Shown piece by piece: positions 24,348 through 32,886 of a stretch of 33,300 bases of DNA. Position numbers and translations under genes: made by a program. Within the stretch, counting starts at the first letter, position 1, and the number at the start of each line of letters is the position of its first letter. Source of the stretch: Deltaproteobacteria bacterium (GTDB lineage Bacteria; Bdellovibrionota; UBA1018; UBA923); NCBI GenBank assembly GCA_016186905.1, contig JACPKS010000092.1:1-33300 (forward strand), given 5' to 3'. The notes under the pieces were generated by a model. It was not told the DNA's origin, made no database searches, and was given only the letters and a program-made list of their open reading frames with translations.

Positions 24348-24384
24348 TGCTCCGGGTGGCCACTGACTCATGCCTCCCGGAGCA
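24348..24384 (+). promoter_or_regulatory. Stem-loop covering the flgD ribosome binding site
   Basis: TGCTCCGGG (24348-24356) and CCCGGAGCA (24376-24384) form a perfect 9-bp stem with a 19-base loop in the fliK-flgD gap. The right arm contains the only good GGAG upstream of the flgD ATG at 24395. Folding would hide this site and could reduce flgD translation. There is no T-run, so it is not a typical terminator. Confidence 0.5.
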
Positions 24385-24394
24385 GCTCAAAAAA

Positions 24395-25534
24395 ATGAAG
24401 AGGGAACTGACTTTGATCAATACGATGAAGCCCGCGGCCGCCCCCGGCCACCAGGAAACGAAAGGCGATGTGCTCAAGCGCATCACCGATCAGTACGGCG
24501 CGGGCGAGCAGAAAGAACGCGAAGCCGTGAAGAAGCTCGGTAAGGACGAGTTCTTCAAGCTCATGGTCACGCAGATGCAGCACCAGGACCCGATGAAGCC
24601 GTACCAGAACGAAGAGATGGCCGCGCAGATGGCTCAGTTCTCGTCGCTCGAACAGATGTTGAACGTGAACCAGAATCTCGACAAGCTTGCGCAGGCGCAG
24701 CTTCCGTTGCAGCAGCTCGGCGCCGCGGGCCTGATCGGCAAATACGTGACGGCCGATTCGAGCCGCATGATGCACACTGAAGGCAAACCCACCGATTTGA
24801 AATTTGATCTCACTGGCGACGCGCACAAAGTGCGCGTCGCGGTCTTGAACGAGCGCGGCGAAACCGTGCGCGAGATCGAAGCCGAAAATCTGAAAAAAGG
24901 CGAAGCGAAGATCGCGTGGGACGGCAAAGCCGCCAACAAGATGCCGGCGAAGTCGGGTGAGTACTCGATTCAAGTCGCCGCTGAAGCCGACAACGGAAAA
25001 CCAATCCCCATCCAAACGCAGAAGACCGAGGTCGTGAACGGAGTATCGTTCGACGGCAAGGAGACGGTTCTTCTCACGGGCGATCCTCAAAATCCGCGAA
25101 AGATGCTTCTTAAAAATATTTCGAAGATCGTCGATCCCTCGCAGACGGGCGCGGCCGGAGCCGCCAAAGCTTACTCTCTTCCCGAAGCGGCGCAGGCGAT
25201 GTCTCCTGAAGCCCTGCCGGGGCGGTTCTCGGGCTACACGCAAGTCGAGCTGCCGAGTCAAAAGCCGCAAGTGCCGCCGGCACGAGCCAGCGATGCGAAT
25301 CCCGCGGCCTTGGATGCGGCGGCGGGCAAGCTTAAGTACGGCGGCAGTAAGGATGATTTGAGCGATGCCAATCCGGCAGCCATGAAATTCGCGTCGTCAC
25401 GGCCGGCTGCCGTCAATCTCGCCGACATTCCCGAAGTCGATTCGGACGAGAATTCGCGCGGGGCAGAAACGTCCGCCGGGAAATCGGTGCAGTCTAGTCA
25501 GGACGGCTCCACCGCGGGAAAATGGAATGAGTAG
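24395..25534 (+). CDS. flgD: Flagellar hook-capping protein FlgD
   Basis: A 379-residue hook cap that directs FlgE assembly. The N-terminal FlgD domain (about 45-105) contains DEFFKLMVTQMQHQDPMKP and MAQFSSLEQM. It is followed by the hook-cap beta domains (about 115-245), with VLNERGETVREIEAENLKKG and SGEYSIQVAAEADNG. The last 130 residues or so form an unusual Ala/Ser/Asp-rich tail with two DANPAA units, longer than in typical FlgD (about 220-250 residues). The start is uncertain: candidates are the ATG at 24395, a TTG at 24413 with AGAGGGA upstream and an ATG at 24425. The leader hairpin at 24348-24384 may control translation. Confidence 0.93.
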   Translation: MKRELTLINTMKPAAAPGHQETKGDVLKRITDQYGAGEQKEREAVKKLGKDEFFKLMVTQMQHQDPMKPYQNEEMAAQMAQFSSLEQMLNVNQNLDKLAQAQLPLQQLGAAGLIGKYVTADSSRMMHTEGKPTDLKFDLTGDAHKVRVAVLNERGETVREIEAENLKKGEAKIAWDGKAANKMPAKSGEYSIQVAAEADNGKPIPIQTQKTEVVNGVSFDGKETVLLTGDPQNPRKMLLKNISKIVDPSQTGAAGAAKAYSLPEAAQAMSPEALPGRFSGYTQVELPSQKPQVPPARASDANPAALDAAAGKLKYGGSKDDLSDANPAAMKFASSRPAAVNLADIPEVDSDENSRGAETSAGKSVQSSQDGSTAGKWNE

Positions 25535-25584
25535 TATCGCGAAAACCGTAAGGTGGTTTTTGTTGGAAGGGAGGACGTAACACG

Positions 25585-26049
25585 ATGTCGAACGCGTTGC
25601 TTTATCCAGCTGTCGGCGGCGCACCGGGCACGGTCACAAACCGCGATCCGGCGCAGGCTCCCGACCGCGCGATCGGCCGTGACGTCGCGGTAAAGAACGG
25701 GCTGAACCGAACGCCCGACTCGGCGGTGAGTTTCAACCAGGTATTGGGCGGCGAGCTCACGAAAGCGAGTCCGCTGGCCGGAGGTTCGATCACCGAGCCG
25801 CTGAAGTTCTCCGCTCACGCGTCGGCTCGCATCCAAAGCCGCAAAATCGACCTGGATGCCGAGAAGATGCGCAAGCTCAGCGAGGCCGTCGACAAGGCGG
25901 CAGCGAAGGGCCTGGATGACACGCTCATCATCGGTAAGGATGGCGCGTTCATCGTGAGCGTGAAGAACCGGACGGTCGTGACCGCGATGGACCGGAACGC
26001 GCTGGACGGGAATGTTTTTACGAACATCGACGGGGCAGTGATGATGTAG
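25585..26049 (+). CDS. Flagellar operon protein (TIGR02530-type)
   Basis: A 154-residue protein of the flagellar operon protein family found between flgD and flgE in many bacteria. The conserved C-terminal half is clear: LKFSAHASARIQSRKIDL, DKAAAKGLDDTLIIGKDGAFIVSVKNRTVVTAM and VFTNIDGAVMM at the end (each seen between about residues 72 and 154). The N-terminal 70 residues are variable and disordered-looking. A good GGGAGGAC ribosome site precedes the ATG. The molecular role of the family is not well established; a link to hook assembly or its regulation follows from its fixed position. Confidence 0.9.
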   Translation: MSNALLYPAVGGAPGTVTNRDPAQAPDRAIGRDVAVKNGLNRTPDSAVSFNQVLGGELTKASPLAGGSITEPLKFSAHASARIQSRKIDLDAEKMRKLSEAVDKAAAKGLDDTLIIGKDGAFIVSVKNRTVVTAMDRNALDGNVFTNIDGAVMM

Positions 26050-26069
26050 GGAAGTGTCAGTAAGTAGTC

Positions 26070-26157
26070 GAGGCGGGTCCCTGGCGGAAGTCAGGGGCGC
26101 CTCCTTCGAAGCCCGATTGATTGACGGCTTCGAAACCCGCGCGAAAGAATCGCGCGG
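26070..26157 (+). promoter_or_regulatory. Three consecutive stem-loops in the flgE leader
   Basis: Three hairpins follow each other. The first is 26070-26103 (GAGGCG..CCCTG with CAGGG..CGCCTC, with a bulge). The second is 26105-26134 (TTCGAAGCC with GGCTTCGAA, perfect, 12-base loop). The third is 26137-26157 (CCGCGCGA with TCGCGCGG, perfect, AAGAA loop). No T-run follows any of them. They end 55 bases before the flgE ATG and may stabilise or regulate the hook mRNA. Confidence 0.6.
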
Positions 26158-26211
26158 AATACTAACATGCTCGCCGTAAGGCGCGCACTAAAGCACGGAG
26201 GCTTGAAATCT

Positions 26212-27495
26212 ATGGGTATTCTTTCGTCTCTCTATACCGGCGTAAGCGGCCTGCAGGCTAACGGCGAAGCGCTCGGCATCTACGCGGACAACCTCGCCAA
26301 CGCCAACACGGTAGGATTTAAAACCTCAAGACCCGAATTCCAAGACGTCATCTCGAAATCGCTTAAAGGCGTGCTCGGCGGCAACCAGATCGGCCGCGGC
26401 ACGAAGCTCGCGCAAGTCAACCCGGTCTTCTCGCAAGGCTCGATCAATCAGACCGAGCGTTCGACGGATCTCGCGATCTCGGGCGACGGCTTCTTCGTGA
26501 TGGACGGACCAGACGGACGAAGCTTCACGCGCAACGGCGTGTTCAACTTCGACAAAGACGGCGTGCTCGTGAACACCGATGGTTACAAGGTAATGGGGTT
26601 TCAAGCGGATGAGAACGGCAAGGTCACAAACCGTCTCTCGGGAATCAAACTCGATCGTACCACGATCGACGCGAAGAGAACGTCGAAGGTGAATATGTCG
26701 ATGAACCTCGACATTCGCGCTGAGATCGGAAAAGACTGGGATCCGAAAATGGCTGACAAGACGAGCCAGTACGCCAACGGGTTCACGGTGTACGACTCGG
26801 CCGGCAATGCTCACCTTGTCTCGGTCTACTTCAACAAGACGGAAGACGGCCTCTGGGAGTGGCACGCGATGGCCGCGGGCGAAGAGATCGAGGGCGGAAA
26901 AAAAGGCGAGATCGTCGAGGCCGCCAACGGAACGTTGAAATTCACGAACGACGGGCGCTTGCAAGAGCAGAAAATCGGGAAGAACGAGTTCAACTTCAGC
27001 AAGGGCGCGCTTCCGGGCCAGAAGATCGACTTCGACTTCGGCCAGGCGATCAAGGAAGGCGGCACCGGTCTTCAGACCACGCAGTACGGAACGAACTCCG
27101 ACCTCTACAAACACGTGCAAGACGGCTACACGGCGGGAACAGTCGCGGGCCTGTCGTTCAACGACGACGGCGTTCTTTCGGCGGTCTACACCAACGGAGA
27201 AACGATCAACCTCTCGCAGGTGGCGGTCGGCAAGTTCGAGAACAACGAAGCGTTGTTCAAGAGCGGGCAGAACCGTTACCGCGAGTCGCGCAACTCGGGC
27301 CAGGCCTTCATCGGCAAGCCCGGCGAAGGCGGCCGCGGCAGGCTCGTGCCGAAGTCGATCGAGTCGTCCACGACCGACATCGCCTCGGAGTTCATCAATC
27401 TGATGACGACGCAGCGGTCGTTCCAGGCGAACTCGCGCGTGATTAACTCGGCGGACGAGCTGATGCAGGAAGTGTTCAACCTGGTCAGGAAATAA
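26212..27495 (+). CDS. flgE: Flagellar hook protein FlgE
   Basis: A 427-residue hook subunit. The N-terminus MGILSSLYTGVSGLQANGEALGIYADNLANANTVGFK-type motif (key part DNLANANTVGFK, about residues 26-37) and the C-terminus (MTTQRSFQANSRVINSADELMQEVF) form the hook's inner coiled core. The middle has the beta-rich D1/D2 domains with TERSTDLAISGDGFFVM. I chose the ATG at 26212, which has GGAGG about ten bases upstream; an ORF start at 26167 would add residues that do not fit the family. It is the last gene of the operon, set apart from the TIGR02530-type gene by a 162-base structured leader. A long inverted repeat follows the stop. Confidence 0.97.
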   Translation: MGILSSLYTGVSGLQANGEALGIYADNLANANTVGFKTSRPEFQDVISKSLKGVLGGNQIGRGTKLAQVNPVFSQGSINQTERSTDLAISGDGFFVMDGPDGRSFTRNGVFNFDKDGVLVNTDGYKVMGFQADENGKVTNRLSGIKLDRTTIDAKRTSKVNMSMNLDIRAEIGKDWDPKMADKTSQYANGFTVYDSAGNAHLVSVYFNKTEDGLWEWHAMAAGEEIEGGKKGEIVEAANGTLKFTNDGRLQEQKIGKNEFNFSKGALPGQKIDFDFGQAIKEGGTGLQTTQYGTNSDLYKHVQDGYTAGTVAGLSFNDDGVLSAVYTNGETINLSQVAVGKFENNEALFKSGQNRYRESRNSGQAFIGKPGEGGRGRLVPKSIESSTTDIASEFINLMTTQRSFQANSRVINSADELMQEVFNLVRK

Positions 27496-27520
27496 CTGAA
27501 GTTGTTTTTTAGATAATCAC

Positions 27521-27596
27521 GGCCCGGCTCCTGGTGCCACTTTCGCTCTCCTCCCTCGCGGTCGAGTTCGCGAAAGTGACCACCAGGACCCGGGCC
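27521..27596. terminator. Long inverted repeat between convergent flgE and the 1386-residue gene
   Basis: Arms at 27521-27546 and 27570-27596 pair over about 26 bases with one mismatch, one bulge and one further mismatch, around a 23-base loop. It lies between two convergent genes, so it could end both transcripts, but neither strand has a strong T-run after the stem. A T-run (27504-27509) lies before the hairpin on the plus strand. Confidence 0.6.
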
Positions 27597-27637
27597 TGAT
27601 TCATTTAAGAATTCATTTCAGCTTTTCGATCGAACGC

Positions 27638-30600
27638 CTACAGTCCCAGCCGTTTGTTCAGCCTCGAGCGAAGCTCCTCGGCCTCCTTGCTTGAGAGCGC
27701 CGTACCGTCGAAGTCTTCCATGCTGCGGTACCAGGCCTTCATGTCGGCTTCTTCGCTCATGGGAACGTAGGTGTCCGTCGCGGGGTCGTAGTAGTGCGTG
27801 GGATCGTAATTTTTCATTTCCTCGGCCGTCAGTACTTTCAGGCCGGGTTGCAGCGGTTTCATTACCATGCGAATTTCTTCATGCGCTTCGAAGTAAGGAA
27901 CGAGCTTGCGAAGCGGCCCCGGCTTGAAAAGTGCGGCCGCCCGCTCGGCAAGCGGCCCTTTGCCGAAAAGCTTGGTCATGCGACCGGCTTCGTACAGCAG
28001 CATCATTTCTTCCTCGGAAAGCGACTGCACGAGCTCCGCCGTCGATTGCCCGTTCTTCGACGCGAGTTCCATTTTCTCGATGAGCGTTCCGAGTTTCGCG
28101 AGGCGGTCGCGGATGTAAAGCACGCGCATGTCGCGCATCGTGTTCACGAACTCGCCCCAGCGTTTCGAGAACTGCAGGATCTTTCCGCTCTTGACCGCGC
28201 CGATCAGCGCTTTGGGATACATCACGAAAAGCGTGAGATTCGGACTTTTCACGAAACCTTCGGCCCCGGAAGGATCGATCGGAATGAATGGTTCGCCCTC
28301 TTTCACGAGCGAACTGCCCTTGAGCGGCGACTCGTCGCCGAGCTTCTTCATCGCTTTCGTCAGCCGCACCTTCCAGTAATCGATCGCCTGCTCGAGTTCC
28401 GGAATGTTTTCGACGTGGTTTGCCGGCAGAAGCTTTTCGACTTTCCCACGCAATGCCGCGACCACTTCCTCCATCGTGAAATTCTGGTATTTCGGCAGCC
28501 AGCGCCCCATGCCGTCCCAGAATTCGCCGGCTTTCGCCGACGTGCCTCTCACGAAACCTTTCTCGGCGACGAGCTCGTTGTACGATTTCACGGCCTTGAA
28601 TTGCTTGGGCGGCTTGCCGAACGTTCGCGCCTCAAGCCCCAGCGTTTTGGCGCTTTTCATGACGGTAAGTCCGACGCCGCGGCGGAGGTCTTTTACGATG
28701 GCCCTGCCGAAGACAAAGTCGAGCGTCGTCCAAAGCGGCTCGGTCCATTGCCCGAACTTAAGCATGGATTTTTCCTCGCCAATCTTTTCGCGTGAGGCGA
28801 TTTGCTTCAGGTCTCCCATCATCGTGCGCGTATCGCCGAGATAGGAGTTCGCGACCGATTCCTGAAATTTGATCTGCGTGGGTTTCTCGAAGTAATTGAT
28901 GCTCCAGCGCGTATATGTTCCCGCGATGATGATCGGAAAGGCGGCGATGTTGATGAAGGTGAGAATCGGCGTGACCACCGCGAGAATTCCGGCGGAAAGC
29001 AGGGGCATGACGAAAAACGAAATCGCCATCAGCACGAGGAAAAACCACATCATCGCGTGGCTGAAAAGCACGTCTTCAAGGAACGCTTCCTTGGGCGTGC
29101 GCGAGAGCTTGCGGAGGTTTTCCTCGTATTTGTCGTACTGTCCTTTTTCATTGATCGCCGCGCGCGTGGCCGAGGAAGCCCGGAACATCTGCTTGAAATT
29201 CTCGTCCGGGAAGGCCGCCGCGGTTTTCGTGTCGGCCTGGCAGAAAACCTCGAGCTTGTCGTCTTTTCGGACCGCCGCGATGGCATCGCCGATAATCGCG
29301 AGAGCTTTCGTTTTGTTCACCGTGTACGTGCTGGGATCGTACGCGTCGGCCAGATAATGCATCGTCGAGCGTTCGTCCTCGCTCGCGGGCAGGTTCGAGG
29401 CTCGCCACTGCCGCTGCAGAAGCGCGCTCTGCGAGAACGACAGCCCGAATTTCGCCTGCGCGTAGGTCATGTGCTCGAAAAGATACGGCATGAGCCGGGC
29501 GCTTTTCGTGAGCGCGGCGGTGCGGACGGAATTCGGATCGAAGTTGTACGTCCGCAGGTGCATCACCGCGAAGATCGACTCGACGGCCTCGATCTTGCCC
29601 ATCGGCTGGTCGGAATCGTCGCCGATGAGCTCATATTCCGGTGGCTTCCGGGGTTTTTTCGAGGTGCCTGTGCCCAGAAGATCGTACAAGCCCGGAGTTT
29701 CGCCGCACTCCTTGGCCTCGGCTTCTTCCTTGGCTTTCTCGATTTCCTCCGGCGTTTGAAGCGCGAGCATCGGCGGGTGCCGTCGTTCGAGCGGCTTTTC
29801 CCTGGCCACGAGTTTGCCGTTTTCCACGACGACGATCTTATTGTCGGCTGTACTCGGGTCGAATTTCGGAACGAGCTTCGGCGGGCGCGCGAGCTGGTCT
29901 TTCTTGGCCGGAATGATCTTAATGGTTTCTTCCAGCATGCTGTAATCTTTGCCGTGCTTTTTCTTGTATTCCGCGTAGAGCTCTTTCTGGATCGCGTACG
30001 CTTTTTCCGCTGCCAGGCGTCCGAGCGGGGTGTTGTCGGGCGTCAACACGAGATCAGGAGTTTTCGCGACTTCCTTGCCGAACTCCTCGCCCAGCTCCTT
30101 GAAAAACCGGCTGATGACGTCGGCGACCTCTTTCTGCTTGTTCATGACGTGCTCGAGCGCCGCGTACTCGAAGGAGTTCATCATCCCCATGAAATAGAGC
30201 TCGAGATCCTCGGGCGTGATCGGCGCAAGCGTCATTCCGGCCACGAGCTTTCCGCCGACGAGCGCTTTCACTTTGGAAGCCTCGGTCCAGCGCGCGGTCT
30301 TGTAGTCCATTCCGGCTTTCTCGAAGAAAGCGACTTCATATGCGGCTGGAATCGCGGGCTCAGCCGCCTCGAAGATCTGCCGCGTTTTTTCCTCGCGCCG
30401 CGCGTACGCGGTCACGGCTTTGGATTTCGGATCCTCGAGTTTTTGCGCGACGGGAAGGAACGCGTCGAACTGCGCGCTTATCCACGCGTCTTTCGTTTTC
30501 GCGAGCTCGCTCACGATGCGCTCATCCATCGGGTCGCGGTTTTTCACCCCGATTTTCTTTCCGTCGCTCGTGAGCGGCAAGGTCGCGATCATCCAGATCT

Positions 30601-31798
30601 GCTCGCGCACGGCCTGCGAGCGCCGCTCAAACGCGTTTTCAGCCATCCGCCGCGCGACCTGCGCCGGCGCGGATTCGTCGCGCGGCATCGTCGCCGAGAG
30701 CAAAACGTCCTGCGCGGTATATTGCCAGTCGTCCTGCTCGTTGGCGGCGACGTAGCCGGCGGCCTGCAGATACCAATCCGCGATGCCCGCCGTGCTGGCG
30801 CCGGCCATGAACGCCTTGAAGTTCGGTTCCGCGCCCAGCGCGGCTTTCAGAACCGTCGCGTAAAGCAGCTTGTCGCCCAGCGGGTGGTTCATCGACTTTT
30901 CGGCGAATTTGGGCGTCAGCTTGCGGATTTCAGCAAAACGATCGGTGGCGACAAGCTCCTTGTAGAGCGGCGAGCTTGCGATCTTCTTGTCGGCCCCCGG
31001 CCGGAACGAAAGCAGCTCGGGCCCGCAGTACTTGACCTTCTCGTCGGCGGGATCGAAATTCTGGCTTGTGAGCCTTCGAACCGCCCAGCGGTTCACGAAT
31101 CCTTCGCGCAAGACCGAATGCTGCAGGAACTTCGCGTACTCGTGCTCGTTCTTTGGCGACGAGACGGCGGCGTCCTCGGCCAGCACGCGCTCCTGATCGC
31201 TTAAGCCGAATTCGAGCTCGCTTGCGCTCTTGTGCTGGACGTTGAACGGATACCTCGCGAACACGGGATAAGCGGCGTTTTTGGCGAGCACGAGATTGAG
31301 CGGGCCAAGTGCTTCGAACGAGAAATTTCCGAGGTCGGTTCCCGCCGCGTGCGCGCCGGCGGCGTAAAGCACGTGCGCGCGGCTTAAGCTGTTGAGGTAC
31401 CGGCCGGAAACGGTTTGCAGAAGTTTCGCGCCGTCTTGCATCCGCGTGGGCGATTTCGCCATGTCGGCTGAAAGTTTCTTCAAATCGGCCGCGAGGATCC
31501 GCATTTGAGTGACGGCTTGTCTTAGGTTCGGGTCTTTGAAAATGAGGATTTTTCCGGGGGATGTCTCGGGATAAGGCTCGGCGGTTTTGGCGAAGCGCTT
31601 GACCTGCCGCTCGCCGCATTTGAGAAGACTTTCGATCTTTCCCATCTTGATGGAATAGGGGTCGGGTGTTTCGGCGCCCATCGCGAAAAGCGCCAAAATC
31701 GCGATCGCGCCGAGCTTGCGCGAAAACGCCGAGAGGCCTCCCCGGGGGGAAGCCTCTCGTTTTACGTTTTCGCTTTTTCGGAAGAGCGCGCTACCCAT
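27638..31798 (-). CDS. Large envelope protein of unknown function (1386 residues)
   Basis: I do not recognise a family. The N-terminus has a long basic leader, then a hydrophobic segment (LGAIAILALFAMG, about 29-41) that may be a signal peptide or anchor. Residues about 45-900 are mostly helical, Lys/Ala/Glu-rich, with a Pro- and Lys-rich region near 640-725. A strongly hydrophobic block at about 912-968 (MMWFFLVLMAISFFVMPLL and ILAVVTPILTFINIAAF among others) could form two or three membrane helices. The last 400 residues are again soluble and charged. The ATG at 31798 has GGAG nine bases upstream; a GTG lies directly before it. It starts 40 bases after the lipoprotein stop, so the two form a probable operon. 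There are no recognised enzyme motifs. Confidence 0.82.
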   Translation of the reverse strand: MGSALFRKSENVKREASPRGGLSAFSRKLGAIAILALFAMGAETPDPYSIKMGKIESLLKCGERQVKRFAKTAEPYPETSPGKILIFKDPNLRQAVTQMRILAADLKKLSADMAKSPTRMQDGAKLLQTVSGRYLNSLSRAHVLYAAGAHAAGTDLGNFSFEALGPLNLVLAKNAAYPVFARYPFNVQHKSASELEFGLSDQERVLAEDAAVSSPKNEHEYAKFLQHSVLREGFVNRWAVRRLTSQNFDPADEKVKYCGPELLSFRPGADKKIASSPLYKELVATDRFAEIRKLTPKFAEKSMNHPLGDKLLYATVLKAALGAEPNFKAFMAGASTAGIADWYLQAAGYVAANEQDDWQYTAQDVLLSATMPRDESAPAQVARRMAENAFERRSQAVREQIWMIATLPLTSDGKKIGVKNRDPMDERIVSELAKTKDAWISAQFDAFLPVAQKLEDPKSKAVTAYARREEKTRQIFEAAEPAIPAAYEVAFFEKAGMDYKTARWTEASKVKALVGGKLVAGMTLAPITPEDLELYFMGMMNSFEYAALEHVMNKQKEVADVISRFFKELGEEFGKEVAKTPDLVLTPDNTPLGRLAAEKAYAIQKELYAEYKKKHGKDYSMLEETIKIIPAKKDQLARPPKLVPKFDPSTADNKIVVVENGKLVAREKPLERRHPPMLALQTPEEIEKAKEEAEAKECGETPGLYDLLGTGTSKKPRKPPEYELIGDDSDQPMGKIEAVESIFAVMHLRTYNFDPNSVRTAALTKSARLMPYLFEHMTYAQAKFGLSFSQSALLQRQWRASNLPASEDERSTMHYLADAYDPSTYTVNKTKALAIIGDAIAAVRKDDKLEVFCQADTKTAAAFPDENFKQMFRASSATRAAINEKGQYDKYEENLRKLSRTPKEAFLEDVLFSHAMMWFFLVLMAISFFVMPLLSAGILAVVTPILTFINIAAFPIIIAGTYTRWSINYFEKPTQIKFQESVANSYLGDTRTMMGDLKQIASREKIGEEKSMLKFGQWTEPLWTTLDFVFGRAIVKDLRRGVGLTVMKSAKTLGLEARTFGKPPKQFKAVKSYNELVAEKGFVRGTSAKAGEFWDGMGRWLPKYQNFTMEEVVAALRGKVEKLLPANHVENIPELEQAIDYWKVRLTKAMKKLGDESPLKGSSLVKEGEPFIPIDPSGAEGFVKSPNLTLFVMYPKALIGAVKSGKILQFSKRWGEFVNTMRDMRVLYIRDRLAKLGTLIEKMELASKNGQSTAELVQSLSEEEMMLLYEAGRMTKLFGKGPLAERAAALFKPGPLRKLVPYFEAHEEIRMVMKPLQPGLKVLTAEEMKNYDPTHYYDPATDTYVPMSEEADMKAWYRSMEDFDGTALSSKEAEELRSRLNKRLGL

Positions 31799-31838
31799 CA
31801 CGTGCGACTCCGATCCTGGTGGAAGAGGAGTGTTCGCG

Positions 31839-32765
31839 TTACTTGCACGCCGCTACGCGTTTTGGGTGAACGACGTCGCACTGCTCGCCGAGCGGAACGA
31901 TGCGGTTTGCGCACACCGTGGTGATCTCCTCATCCGTCACCTTCGCGAGATTGCGCTGAAACGACTTGTCGAGGTTTTCGCCCGCGACGACGTCATGCTT
32001 AGTCAGCTTCAGCGTCTGATTGAGGTTCGTGAGCGCTTCCTCATCGACGATTTTCGAGCAGCCTGTTTTTCCGAGAACCGTCTCGCCGGTTTTTTCCACG
32101 ATCGCCGCGTTCTCGCGGGCGATGCTGCTCGCCACGTTCTTGAATTCCGGATGGCTGGTCGCGATCTCGTGGAGCTGTTTAGATGACGTAATCAGCGTTT
32201 CCTGCACGTCACCCTTCGCGTTGTTGACCACGGCATCGACGTCAGCGCCAAGCCCCGTTTCGACTTTCACGCCAGGCGCGAGACTCATCTTTCCTTTGCC
32301 GACCGTGCTCGAGCCCATCACTTCAGCCGACTTGCTTGACGTGTTGTACGCGGTGATCACGTCGGTCTGTTTCACGCCCACCGTCTTGCTGAACGTGGTG
32401 CTGTTTTTCAAGTTCTTCATGATGGTCTCTTCTTGCTGGGCGGTGAGCGGGTTCTTGTCCGCGTTCCGTAGTGTAACGGTGTTCAGGTTCTTGGCGGCGG
32501 GAATGCCCCATTTTTCAGCGTTCGCGCTGATCAAGGCCAGAATCTTCTGTTCGGCCGCCTCACGGCCATAGGTAGAGCTTTTCGCCAGGCTCTCGACGAA
32601 CATCACAAGTGCCGGCGTTGTCCCCGCGGGCGCGCGTTCGCCCGTTCCCGAGTAGGCATAATCTGCCGTGTCTTTTTTCGTCGTGGAACACGCGGCGAGC
32701 CCGGCGCTAAGCGCCAGAATCGCCCCCATTAGTATGAAACTCTTCAGTTTAGTTTTGGTTTTCAT
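31839..32765 (-). CDS. Lipoprotein of unknown function
   Basis: A 308-residue predicted lipoprotein. The signal peptide has a Lys-rich start (MKTKTKLKSF), a hydrophobic core and the lipobox LAAC with Cys 26. Residue +2 after Cys is Ser, which usually favours outer-membrane sorting in proteobacteria. The mature protein is Ser/Thr/Lys-rich and helical, with four Cys in the C-terminal 75 residues (GCSK, VCAN, QCDV and AACK) that may form two disulfides. A strong GGAGGAG ribosome site precedes the ATG, and a FliA-like promoter candidate lies about 25-50 bases upstream. It is probably cotranscribed with the 1386-residue protein downstream. Confidence 0.85.
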   Translation of the reverse strand: MKTKTKLKSFILMGAILALSAGLAACSTTKKDTADYAYSGTGERAPAGTTPALVMFVESLAKSSTYGREAAEQKILALISANAEKWGIPAAKNLNTVTLRNADKNPLTAQQEETIMKNLKNSTTFSKTVGVKQTDVITAYNTSSKSAEVMGSSTVGKGKMSLAPGVKVETGLGADVDAVVNNAKGDVQETLITSSKQLHEIATSHPEFKNVASSIARENAAIVEKTGETVLGKTGCSKIVDEEALTNLNQTLKLTKHDVVAGENLDKSFQRNLAKVTDEEITTVCANRIVPLGEQCDVVHPKRVAACK

Positions 32766-32790
32766 AAGTTTTCACGCTCCTCCAGTCCTA

Positions 32791-32818
32791 TTATCGACCT
32801 GGGCGGCGTGGGCCTTTA
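32791..32818 (-). promoter_or_regulatory. Candidate FliA (sigma-28)-type promoter
   Basis: On the minus strand TAAA (32818-32815), sixteen bases, then GTCGATAA (32798-32791). The enteric FliA consensus is TAAA-N15-GCCGATAA, so there is one base difference in the -10 element and one extra spacer base. It lies upstream of the lipoprotein gene start at 32765. If active it would link the lipoprotein and large protein to late flagellar gene expression. Confidence 0.35.
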
Positions 32819-32886
32819 GAAAATCACTACACAACCCCAGGCATTTATTTTGGGATCGGTCCGCGGCAGAAATTGCCGGATAACGC

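Noticed and set aside
27532-27546. GG-N10-GC spacing resembling a sigma-54 promoter
   Set aside because: Only the invariant GG and GC agree; the rest does not match and it lies in the stem of the inverted repeat between convergent genes.
28802-31204. Long plus-strand open frame inside the 1386-residue gene
   Set aside because: Arg/His-rich, no ribosome site or domain; the minus-strand frame is longer, has a good start and a coherent hydrophobic block, so this is a shadow.
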